In this document: in pieces, positions 55,805 to 64,000 of the stretch | How the letters are laid out: every line of letters begins with the position of its first letter | Position numbering within the stretch: the first letter of the stretch is position 1 | NCBI GenBank assembly: GCA_012934845.2 | Contig: WNNJ02001417.1 | Location: forward strand, 1 to 64,000 | From: Pomphorhynchus laevis | Taxonomy: Eukaryota > Acanthocephala > Palaeacanthocephala > Echinorhynchida > Pomphorhynchidae | Direction: 5' to 3' | Length of the DNA stretch: 64,000 nt | Position numbers and translations under genes: made by a program | The notes under the pieces: model-generated | Told to the model about the DNA's origin: nothing | Database searches by the model: none | The model's input: only the letters and a program-made list of their open reading frames with translations

Positions 55805-56052
55805 ATCCGCAATCGTTCGTTCCATTCTTAAGAAACAATCGCTCGACCCCGCCCTTCTAGCTATCGTCCTATTACACTCCTCCCTACTTTTTCTAAGCTC
55901 TTAGAACGCCTCATCTTAATACAGATCAACGCTTATCTCTCCTCATCCAATCTGTACCATCCTTTCCAATCCACTTTCCGCTCTAATCACTCCAATGAAA
56001 TCGCCTGCATGAAAGTTTTCAGCAACATACTCATTTCTCGTGACAAGGCTCT
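55805..56052 (+). pseudogene. L-B LINE RT fragment
   Basis: It corresponds to the L-B RT segment IVRLLLKKQSLDP...PTLSKLLEHLILIQINAYLS...FRSNHSTEIACIKV, here with stops. It ends at CTCTACAT, where the hAT terminal repeat begins, so the hAT inserted into this LINE. Confidence 0.78.
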
Positions 56053-56054
56053 AC

Positions 56055-57951
56055 ATCAGTGTTTCTCAACCTTTTTTCAATCATCGCCCACTTTTGAACA
56101 TTTTGTTTTTTTTTTCTAAAAAGATCGCCCACTTTGACAGAATAACTGTTTTAAATTTTATATAAATCTTAATATTCATGTAATAATAACAGTAGATATA
56201 TGGATGTTAAAAACAATATGTAGATCTGTATTATAAAGTTACAAGTTTCACTTAGATTATCGATGAATAATAAATAAACCGAATTTGAAAAAAATATAAA
56301 TAAATAAATTTAATGTGATCCTTGCTTTTGATGTTTTTTACTATTTCCTCAATTTTAGGCTTAAAGTTTGTAAGCTTCATTCTCACGTCACCTCTCGAAC
56401 ATATGTCTATTCTATTTCTTTCTTTAGTTATTATTTTATTTACTGTACTAAAACCACATTCCACTAAATAAGAAGACGGAAAACACAGCAAAATATTGGT
56501 CATTTCAGTCCAAATCGTAGGATATAAAAACTTCGCCCGCTGTGTCACCCATAATCCAAATTGTCCGTCATTTTCATATTTATATTTCAATTCTTCATTG
56601 CATTGAAGATCGATAAGTTCTTCTTGAATGTTTCCTTCAACACATTCAATATCACAGCCAAAGGGGTCAATTATCCATGGCTTAATATGCAAAGGAAATA
56701 AATCCGAAAACCCACTAAGAAATTCCTGCTTTAGAGTAGACAAGTATTCAGAATAATTGAATAAGTCTTGATTAGAAAGAAAAGACTACATTTTTATCTC
56801 CTGCATATTTTTAAAGTTTCTCTTCAATAAGTTGTTCTTAAAAACTTCTATGTTCTCTGTAAAGGCCTTCATAGTACGCTTACAGTCGATCAGAGTAACA
56901 AGTTTTCCTTGCAATTTCAGCGATATTTCATTAAGCTTTCTGAAAATAAATGCCATAAAGTTTATATTGTTTTTATGGGCATTCAGCTCGTATCTTCCAT
57001 CGAATTTCTTTTCTTCTTTCATGAAAGAAATAATTATGTCAAATAAGCAAACAAATCTTGCAAGGCAATTACCTTTAGATAACCATCGTATTTCAGTGAA
57101 GTAATCTATTGTATTGCTCATTATTGTCTTTACAGACAATCTAAAACAATTTGTCACACTTTGGATTTGTCTTTATCTTGTTTACCACTTGGATGACAAA
57201 CCTTAAAGAAAAATGAAGAATAGGACTTATGTTCTTTGCCATTAAGTTATAACGATGTATAATACAGTGGATAGTTAATATTGTTGGACAAATGTTCTTT
57301 AAAAATGAAATTAACCCCTTATGTCTTCCAATCATAGCAGGGGCTCCGTCAGTAGCACATGATATCAAATTTACAAATTGTATGTTTTTCTTTGAACCAA
57401 GATTCAACAACTTCGAATATTGATGATCCTGCTGTGTCTGTTTTTAAATACTTCATAAATAACATTTCTTCGTGTATTTGAAAATCGTAATCAATAAAGC
57501 AGACATATGACATCAGCAGGGCTCTACTATCGCTAACAGTTGATTCGTCAATTTGAATAGAAAACTCTAGTTTCAGTTTTTCAATTAGCTGTCCTTCAAC
57601 ATCTTCAGCCATTTCATCTATTCTTCTTCTAATTGAATCGTTGCTTGGTGGAATTGTATTAATAATTGTTTCGGCATCTTCTATTTTTAAAACTGTTTTG
57701 AGAAGAATCTCAAATTCGGGTTTTAATAGTGTTTCAGCAACGGAATACGAGCTACAGGTTTTAGAGATTAGTGCAGCAAATCCATAGTAAGAAATCAGTC
57801 TTTTTGAACTTTCAAGTATTTGTTTTTTAAACATACCAGTAAGAGTTGGACGTTTTTCAAAAATTTCTTTTTTTTGGAAATATTCAATTCCTTTATCTAA
57901 TTTTTCAGCATGGACTCTTTTCTGGTGTTCTAGGAGCCTTGAAGGTTTCAT
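56055..57951 (-). mobile_element. hAT (Charlie-like) DNA transposon, one end missing
   Basis: The + strand edge starts CAGTGTTTCTCAACC, the typical hAT terminal inverted repeat. The transposase lies on minus. The opposite end with its repeat and the N-terminal BED finger is absent; an L-B LINE 3' end abuts directly at 57952. No 8-bp duplication can be tested because the partner flank is missing. Confidence 0.85.
56252..57951 (-). pseudogene. hAT transposase (ZBED/SCAND3-like)
   Basis: From 57951: KPSRLLEHQKRVHAEKLDKG, FKKQILESSKRLISYYGFAA, EFSIQIDESTVSDSRALLMS, CATDGAPAMIGRHKGLISFL, IHRYNLMAKNI, YFTEIRWLSKGNCLARF, and the hATC dimerisation block PSSYLVECGFSTVNKIITKE with RNRIDICSRGDVRMKLT. 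Residues DES and the TDGAPAM region mark the catalytic core. Two frameshifts (near 57360 and 57145) and one TAG (56786-56788) inactivate it. It joins DNA by cut and paste in intact relatives. Confidence 0.87.
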
Positions 57952-58700
57952 AAAAAACGATTTATTTTAACGTGGCAAATGCGTGCCAGCGCACGCTTAC
58001 GTGACCACAACAAAACAAGACTGTGAATCAGGTGTCGAGAAGGTGTGAATGGAGGAGGTGTTTGAATATGATAAAGGAGGGGGCGCGGCGGACGTCGAGA
58101 GGGAGTTGATTCCAGGCGAGTGAGGCGGCGACGAGGAAGGATCGGAGACCGTAGTTGTTGGAGTAATTAGGAACGTGGAGTAAGAGGGTATGACAGGAAC
58201 GAAGCGATAGCGAGGTTGGGCGAGTATCGTCTAAGAAAGGAAGGTTGATGAACGATGGGGAGCCGACAGCGATGAGACGAAAGGTAACGAGAAGAAAGCG
58301 GAGTTTGATGCGGATGTGGATGGTATGCCAGGAGTGTTGGGCAAAATATGTGGATGTGTGGTCAAAGCGACGGAGACGAAAGAGCACTCGAACAGTGGAG
58401 TTGATTATGCGTTGTAGGGGTAGGATGATGGATTGTGGAGAATTGGCGAAAAGGCTAAGGCAGTAATCGATTTTAGGGAAAAGAAGCGATGAAAGAAGAG
58501 ACATACAAGAACGGAAGTCGATAAGGGGGCGGATACGGCGGATATCACGGAGAATTAAGTTAGATGAGCGATTAAGTTAGAATTGGCGAAAAGGCTAAGG
58601 CAGTAATCGATTTTAGGGAAAAGAAGCGATGAAAGAAGAGACATACAAGAACGGAAGTCGATAAGGGGGCGGATACGGCGGATATCACGGAGAATTAAGT
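57952..58700 (-). pseudogene. L-B LINE 3' fragment with internal duplication
   Basis: A 5'-truncated copy: the 3' end at 57955 with hairpin GCGTGC-CAGC-GCACGC (57981-57996), the ORF2 tail 58504-58028 (FPKIDYCLSLFANSPQSIIL, WNQLPLDVRRAPSF). About 125 bp at 58437-58562 are repeated at 58573-58700. The tail is almost identical to those at 27.0 and 46.0 kb. Confidence 0.87.
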
Positions 58701-58704
58701 TGTT

Positions 58705-59252
58705 GTCCTCCATCAGCGTATATAGTCGCAATGTAGTCATCCCTATAACCGTTGCAGTCATTGCTTCTGTTATCTGATAGAACATCAATTACACCGACAA
58801 TATTAAAGGTATCTACAGTGTCAACCTCTGAACTATAAGCCCAGGTGTCCTCACAATCCTGATCACTGTCGTTTCCAGTTATTCTATCAATAAGAGCATC
58901 ATCACACTCTTTTTCGGTTTCGATTCTGTTATCAGACAAGTCTTCAGATCGTTCATCTGCATCGTCGATAGATCCCACGTCCTCCATCAGCGCTATAGTT
59001 CCAAGGAAGTCATTCCCATAACCGTTGCAGTCATTGCTTCTGTTATCTGATAGAGCATCAATTACACTAACAATATTAAAGGTATCTACAGTGTCAACCT
59101 CTGAACTATAAGCCCAGCTATCCTCACAATCCTCATCACTGTCGTTTCCAGTTCTGCAATCAATAAGAGCATCATCACACTCTCTTTCGGTTTCGATTCT
59201 GTTATCAGACAAGTCTTAAGATCGTTCATCTGCATCGTCGATAGATCCCACG
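58705..59252. repeat. Two 274-bp direct repeats
   Basis: GTCCTCCATCAGCG starts at 58705 and 58979 and the units are highly similar over their length. Both keep the same open frame on the minus strand apart from one TAA in the upstream unit, so a coding sequence was duplicated. Confidence 0.92.
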
Positions 59253-59527
59253 TTGATTTCTCCATGAAAGTGCCATCACTGCCCTCGATAAATACTTCAT
59301 CACAATCGTAACCTACGAACCCCTGGAAGTTGACTTCGACATTGTCAATTAAAAAACGCAAAACACCCTTCGAATTAAGTAAACCCAACAAGAAATGATT
59401 AAGAGAGCGTTCCAAGCATTCAGAAATATCCCCTCGATCATCCAGTATCCCCCTAACGACTGTCCAGCGTTGGCCATATCTTCAAGAACGATTCGTAAGC
59501 AAAATTCATTAGACCACCATCCCCCAT
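58705..59527 (-). pseudogene. Unknown acidic protein segment with duplicated 91-residue unit
   Basis: I do not recognise it. A first block (about 59470-59253) reads RWTVVRGILDDRGDISECLE, RSLNHFLLGLLNSKGVLRFL, NVEVNFQGFVGYDCDEVFIE. Two acidic units follow: VGSIDDADERSEDLSDNRIE, CDDALIDRITGNDSDQDCED, SSEVDTVDTFNIVGVIDVLS. Asp and Glu dominate and no membrane segment is seen. The first block and the acidic units are in different frames, and unit one has a TAA where unit two has Glu. An ATG at 59525-59527 and a GTAAGT donor-like site at about 59544-59549 lie upstream. It may be a host gene fragment or transposon cargo. Confidence 0.45.
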
Positions 59528-59529
59528 AG

Positions 59530-61041
59530 TTGTTTTTTTAAGTTACTTACCAATCCCTTTGAAGCTCCGACGTGCACTGTTTCGTTCGTATTTTGAAAAT
59601 ATTTTATCGTTTTAATCGAAAAAAATTAACTTATGAAAGCTCAATTGAATACATGCACTTTTATTGACCATCGTAATATTGAAAGTTAAACACTGCCGAG
59701 AATTTTCAGTTTTAATAAGGTTTGGAAAATATATTTTCTTTATTTTTGATTATCAAAGCGTTTACCGAAACCTGCCTCCCGGCAGAAATTCTTACAGCTA
59801 CTATGTATCAAACTCAATAACGCTCAGCTTGGAAACGGAATGATCCTTAACCGTAGCTTAACTGTTAGCATTAAACTGTGACGTTACAAAAATTCTGATC
59901 AGATACATTGTTATCTTCAAGCATCAGCAAGAGAGTTCACAATAATCATCATTTCTAGCTCAGCAAATATTCGGCAACCACTATTAACAGTAATGTTGCC
60001 AATCGATATCCGCAATATAGAGCAACCCGGATGTAAAGTCCCGGCAGAAAAATTGCGGCATATGTAAGTCAACAATTTACATCGTCTTTCCAAAAAGGGA
60101 TGCGGATAGTAGACTTATCGATCTATGTTGTCCATTTATCAATAGATCATCTATTGAAGACAAGACAACAACATTACACAACATTACACTGCATATATTC
60201 TAGCAATATCTATGAAATTCAGTCGACATTACGAATTTATAACTAAAAGTCAACACGAAAGAATAGCGTGATGATATTTGAAGCATTGCACGTGTACTTT
60301 CTATTGCAACTATTGGTCGTAAATCTTTATATTTTTAATAACAAAGTTGAGGAGTCATTATTATTTATTCCCGGCACACAGACTTGTAAAGGACCATGTG
60401 TCAGCTGAGTCGTCAAGTAAGCTAACCCATTGTTTGTCGCGATTACTGAATCTTGATTGCAATATGAAATAATGGACCCAAAGATTGAGTTTGCAGGGTT
60501 TATCTTTTCATGCTGACAAAAACAGCTGAATATACATGTGGTGTTATTTTGTATATCCATTCAGATGTTTCCGATAGACATATGGTCGACGTCAGTAAGG
60601 GAGTTGACATTTTGTGGTGTAAAGTGTTGCCGTTCTCTTATCTTTCAATTATGGTTTGATTAATTTATCTGAGTCCAACATGCCTCAAGTCGATTGGGAT
60701 TCTTATACTCAACGCTAAAAATGGTTCGGTAGAATTGATAATGTTTATTTTTATTAGAAATATATCCATCCTGATCTGTATTTAAATTTTTAAATACCCA
60801 GAAACCGTCAGGTATAGTTGAACGACAACACAAATCATTTTGATATTTTGCTAGTAACTAATATCATTACTGGGCCGCTAGGTGCCGGTCGATTAAGTAT
60901 TAAACTGGCGCATATTACCAATTAGCCTTTTCGTGGAGCGGCCCAGGCAACGTATGTTTGACATTCGTCGATCAACGGCTAAATAATTGGCCGGCTTGTA
61001 TCAGTCATATGGATAGTCTTTTCATAGACTATCTCAGATCC
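59530..61041. other. Intergenic DNA, one weak ORF
   Basis: No element is recognised. A 77-codon minus frame at 60327-60560 (MDIQNNTTCIFSCFCQHEKI) has several Cys residues and mixed composition. It could be an exon, but no convincing splice pair or homology is seen. Confidence 0.4.
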
Positions 61042-61313
61042 CTCCGATGACTCGAACGGCGGATTAGGCAATGGACGAAAATGCGGAAGAGAGTCACAGA
61101 GGCCTATTTCCTTAAGGTAGCGATGTTGGATCATCAAAGGATATTGGGAACAGTACATATCAGAACAAACAAAATCACTCCGATGACTCCAACGGCAGAT
61201 TGGACAGTGGACGAAAAGGCGAAAGAGAGTCGAAAACCTGTTTCCTTACAGTAGCGATGTTGGATCATCAAAAGATATCGGGAACGGGAGATAGCCGAAC
61301 AAACAAACCAAGA
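61042..61313. repeat. Two 136-bp direct repeats
   Basis: CTCCGATGACTC starts at 61042 and 61178, each unit with GTAGCGATGTTGGATCATCA. Similarity is about 85-90%. It directly precedes a LINE endonuclease remnant and may be its 5' region. Confidence 0.8.
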
Positions 61314-61379
61314 CAATGAAAATGACAAGCAACAAATTTACAAAACATAAATCAATTGCGAAGAACAATGGTCAACTCA

Positions 61380-61690
61380 CCACTGACCGGAGGATTGTTC
61401 ATTGTCGGGTACCGTGTTATCAGGCAGTTGCACGGAGACAGCGAAAGAGGCATCAACATCCGAAGCGAACTAGCCTTAATGTAGGAACGTGAAATGTCAT
61501 CTTGCTGGCGGGGAACGAACCATAATTAGTTGAAGAGATAGTGCTTCGGTCTCGAAATAGTTGGAGTGACTTTTCTTCACTATTCTAGAACTGGAACTAA
61601 ACTTTTGGATCAAGGTTGGACTTTGAACTATTCGGGAGTTACAAACGGAAAGCGATGACAGGCGGGTGTATGGATACTTAGAAGTCCCCG
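61380..61690 (+). pseudogene. Remnant of a third LINE type: endonuclease start
   Basis: It reads LNVGT-stop-NVILLAGNEP, VEEIVLRS, then SRTGTKLLDQGWTLNYSGVT in a shifted frame. GTWNV near the start and the TGTKLLDxGWT block are known from LINE endonucleases. It is unlike L-B, L-C and the RTE-like element. Stops and frame changes are frequent. Confidence 0.6.
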
Positions 61691-61705
61691 GTTGTCGTTC
61701 ATGGT

Positions 61706-61783
61706 AGAAAGGTTCAACCCAGTGAACAAAAAGCCTGGCGTCTCAGAGACGATAGCCTTTCGCCCACTGGGCTAAACCTCTCT
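61706..61783 (-). repeat. 78-nt hairpin with tRNA-like A and B boxes
   Basis: The two arms pair over most of their length (AAAGGTTCAACCCAGTG against CACTGGGCTAAACCT). On the minus strand TAGCCCAGTGGG fits the Pol III A box exactly and GGTTGAACC is close to a B box, about 43 nt apart. No good cloverleaf forms, so a tRNA-derived SINE head is more likely than a functional tRNA. Confidence 0.45.
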
Positions 61784-61792
61784 GTATTAATA

Positions 61793-61838
61793 TGATGCGT
61801 TCTAAGAGCTTAGAAAAAATAGGGAGAAGTGAATTTAT
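61793..61838 (-). pseudogene. Tiny L-B LINE RT fragment
   Basis: On the minus strand it reads LLPIFSKLLERIILI, matching the L-B motif LLPTLSKLLEHLILI. It is only about 45 bp and is joined directly to an L-C ORF1 remnant. Confidence 0.5.
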
Positions 61839-61844
61839 CCCTAA

Positions 61845-62860
61845 GAGTAGAGATAAATTTTGAGTTTTTGTGCAATTCTATAAAGGCATCATTTCTCCTT
61901 ACCCGTTCCTCAAGGGATAAATTTTGGAATAAATGGAAGGAAAATTCGAGTAACCGAGAGCTATGATGACACAGAAAGTTGGCATGTGTCTTGGAACTGA
62001 GAACAAATTTCAGCAATCTAGGTTTCTCAGGCATTCTATTACCCGGACTTCTTAACAACAGAAGTCCGTGTTATAGACTTTTTACCCAGACGAAAAACTT
62101 TCTTAACAACAAGGCTTTGAGCAACAGAGAGGTTTTCACTGTCAATTATTTTGGACAGAATTGTACGGATAATCTTAACGTCATCATATAGCCAAACCTG
62201 AGCATAACCGCTACCCGATTCTTTAATTCCAAATACAATGATATTATATCTCCTATCTGAGATGGATTGTTTTCTACTCAATTTGTTGCCTGTTGAAGAA
62301 CTTGCTTCAGAGTTGTCGGCACTTCCCACTGTTAAATCATTACTGGTACAGATTATTGACACATAGGTCAATTGGCTATTGATATTAGAAATGGGTTGAT
62401 ATGCTGATTTGATATGAGCTTCCTTCATGAACTCCTTTACACTCTCATTATGTGGAACCATACTGTGACCACTGGAAGGAGAATTCGGTGTAACATTATT
62501 ATCCGAGTGAGTATTGACAGGATGCGTTCGTTTATTTTCTATATGACGAACAGTATTAGATTTTGAGTACCCTCTCTTCCAGATACGAACAGGAGTGATT
62601 TCTGTAACTGACGATGTTGTATTGCCAACTACCTGCGGACTTCGATATGTATCTTAACCAATATCTGCGTTTGAATCATTGACGATTTCGACTGATTTTG
62701 TCAGAATCTATACCACCTCATTTTGAACATTTTTGAACACTGTTGCCATAACAAGATGATGATTTCGTATTGTATTTACAAATATTTGTAGTTCATCTAC
62801 CTCTCTCCGTAAGAATGTCAATGACGCCTGTAGCACATATTTTACATAAGAAACGTCCAT
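61845..62860 (-). pseudogene. L-C-like LINE ORF1 remnant
   Basis: It reads HSMVPHNESVKEFMKEAHIK, RRYNIIVFGIKESGSGYAQV, SLVVKKVFRLGKKS, MPEKPRLLKFVLSSKTHANF and FQNLSLEERVRRNDAFIEL. These match, in order, the C-terminal domain of L-C ORF1 (VRRVFRPGKK, RLLKVVL, LLRDLSPADRLRR). A frame change near 62055 and stops upstream break it; ORF2 is missing. Confidence 0.75.
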
Positions 62861-62869
62861 TTAAGGCGC

Positions 62870-63420
62870 TTGGGACAACACCAGGCACTGTTAAAATCGA
62901 CCAGTTCAAGCAGCCATCATTGTCACAGCCTACTCGTACCTCCTCGTACTTCGGGTCATTTTTTTACAGTCTCAACCCATTTTCATATTTGACTGTATGT
63001 GGTTGTCGTCGATGTTATTGTATAATATTTCTTAATTATTTTTTTCAAGTTGTATGTATGCATTATCTTGTGTGTTTAACCTGTTAAAATATGTGTTTTT
63101 GTAATCAGTTAATTGATACTACTATAGCATTTGAATTATAATTTTGTAATTTAATTAAGATGGTAGCATGAGCTATCGAGATCTTTTTGGACAAACGCTT
63201 TTTTATTCACTTCGTTCTTGTAAATTTAGAAAAATTTAAAGAAATAAGTGGAATTTTTTAATATTCATTTTCTGTTTGTTTACCGAAGAAACTTAAAAAT
63301 ACAAACATTTATATAAAAAGTAATCACAAATGCATCTAAGGTTGATGAAAATACAGATCAGTTAAGTTATAAAATTTGTAAACTTGTACAAGTTCTATTA
63401 TAGAAATATAGAATTGCATA
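62870..63420. other. Intergenic; possible DTYMK 3' UTR
   Basis: No gene seen on +. On the minus strand AATAAA lies at 63207-63202, about 215 bp after the DTYMK stop, and may be its polyadenylation signal. Confidence 0.45.
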
Positions 63421-64000
63421 CTATTCCATATATGCTATTGGACTGTAAAATATTTGGTTTCTTAACAACTGCATTACTTTCGAGTAAATAGATTCTTCAA
63501 TTTCATCTAAATTTCGATCCTCAGTATCTACTTTGTGCCATTTCGGATCATCTACTAGCGTAAGATATATGTTTCTAACACGTTCCTGATATTCAATATT
63601 TTCAAGTATTTCCGTACCGTAACCGGTTCTGTTGAGCAGATAAGTTGGATTACCATCTAAATAGATTGTAAGATCTGGTTCTGGAAGACCGCTGTCACAG
63701 TTAAATAGCCAGGAAACTGGAATACATTCTTCAGCAGCAAGAGAATAAGCAAGGCCAGAGTATGCGTATCTATCCATAACAACGACTTTCCGATCTTTTA
63801 ATGCGTTTTTTATGCGTTCTACTAATTCCCAGCGGTTTGCTGAGAATAACATATGCATTACTCGCTGTGACGGTTTCGGTTCGGCGCCTTGTAATATGGC
63901 ATGTATTAGCCTACCAACAAGTGTAGATCTATTGGGAAACGTTATCTTTTCTACATGACGTTGATGTTTTGCCCTTAGTGTGTGAACCAGCCTATCCACT
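63421..64000 (-). CDS. DTYMK: Thymidylate kinase (dTMP kinase), all but the N-terminus
   Basis: The enzyme phosphorylates dTMP to dTDP with ATP, a required step in making dTTP, in cytosol, nucleus or mitochondria. 192 residues are seen, ending TAG at 63421-63423. Motifs: FPNRSTLVGRLI (dTMP-binding FPxR), LFSANRWE, MDRYAYSGLAYS (DRY), GLPEPDLTIYLD, YGTEILENIEYQER (lid region). The eukaryotic order and spacing match human DTYMK. The first about 20 residues with the P-loop lie beyond the window or in an upstream exon; the GTG at 63999 is read as Val, not a start. There are no breaks, and codon use is AT-rich like the PKD2 exons, so this is a live host gene. Confidence 0.95.
   Translation of the reverse strand, partial: VDRLVHTLRAKHQRHVEKITFPNRSTLVGRLIHAILQGAEPKPSQRVMHMLFSANRWELVERIKNALKDRKVVVMDRYAYSGLAYSLAAEECIPVSWLFNCDSGLPEPDLTIYLDGNPTYLLNRTGYGTEILENIEYQERVRNIYLTLVDDPKWHKVDTEDRNLDEIEESIYSKVMQLLRNQIFYSPIAYME

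Noticed and set aside
60327-60560. Secreted Cys-containing small protein
   Set aside because: No signal peptide, no homology I recognise, no splice sites; kept only as a weak ORF.

Overview
The window is nuclear DNA from an AT-rich animal genome. The evidence is spliced genes with GT-AG introns, LINE, Penelope-like and hAT elements, a metazoan polycystin gene and a eukaryotic-type thymidylate kinase. The CR1-like and RTE-like LINEs recall families common in flatworms, but that placement is a weak inference.

Host genes. (1) The 3' part of a polycystin-2 (PKD2) homologue runs on + from 1492 to 25527. I assembled seven exons by hand with consistent phases. They encode 395 C-terminal residues: membrane segments S3-S6 with the pore, a canonical EF-hand, a coiled coil and a short tail. 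One intron is GC-AG and another is 12.9 kb and full of nested transposons. (2) The 3' part of a thymidylate kinase gene (DTYMK) lies on - at 63421-64000. (3) A small acidic coding segment of unknown function, made of two 274-bp units, lies on - at 58705-59527.

PKD2 introns (1-25.5 kb) hold Penelope-like element (PLE) pieces. One block has its GIY-YIG endonuclease upstream of the reverse-transcriptase region, as in the Naiad group. The same introns hold copies of a dispersed repeat that can fold as a pseudoknot, with compensatory changes between copies. They also hold an RTE-like LINE with an 11-bp target duplication that was itself hit by a second LINE, five tandem TGACGTCA palindromes, and two minisatellites.

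From 27 to 63 kb the window is a transposon graveyard. Two two-ORF LINE families dominate, called L-B (RT box SSAFDIVDH) and L-C (RT box KAFDRVPHD). Both overlap ORF1 with ORF2 and both end in a small 3' hairpin. One L-C copy (36.6-41.2 kb) sits inside an L-B copy. A broken Ty3/Gypsy fossil (47014-50683) has very short LTRs and a 5-bp target duplication. A decayed hAT transposase (56055-57951) abuts an L-B 3' end.

No CRISPR, rRNA, canonical tRNA or bacterial operon is visible. Coordinates of decayed element edges are approximate, usually within tens of bases.
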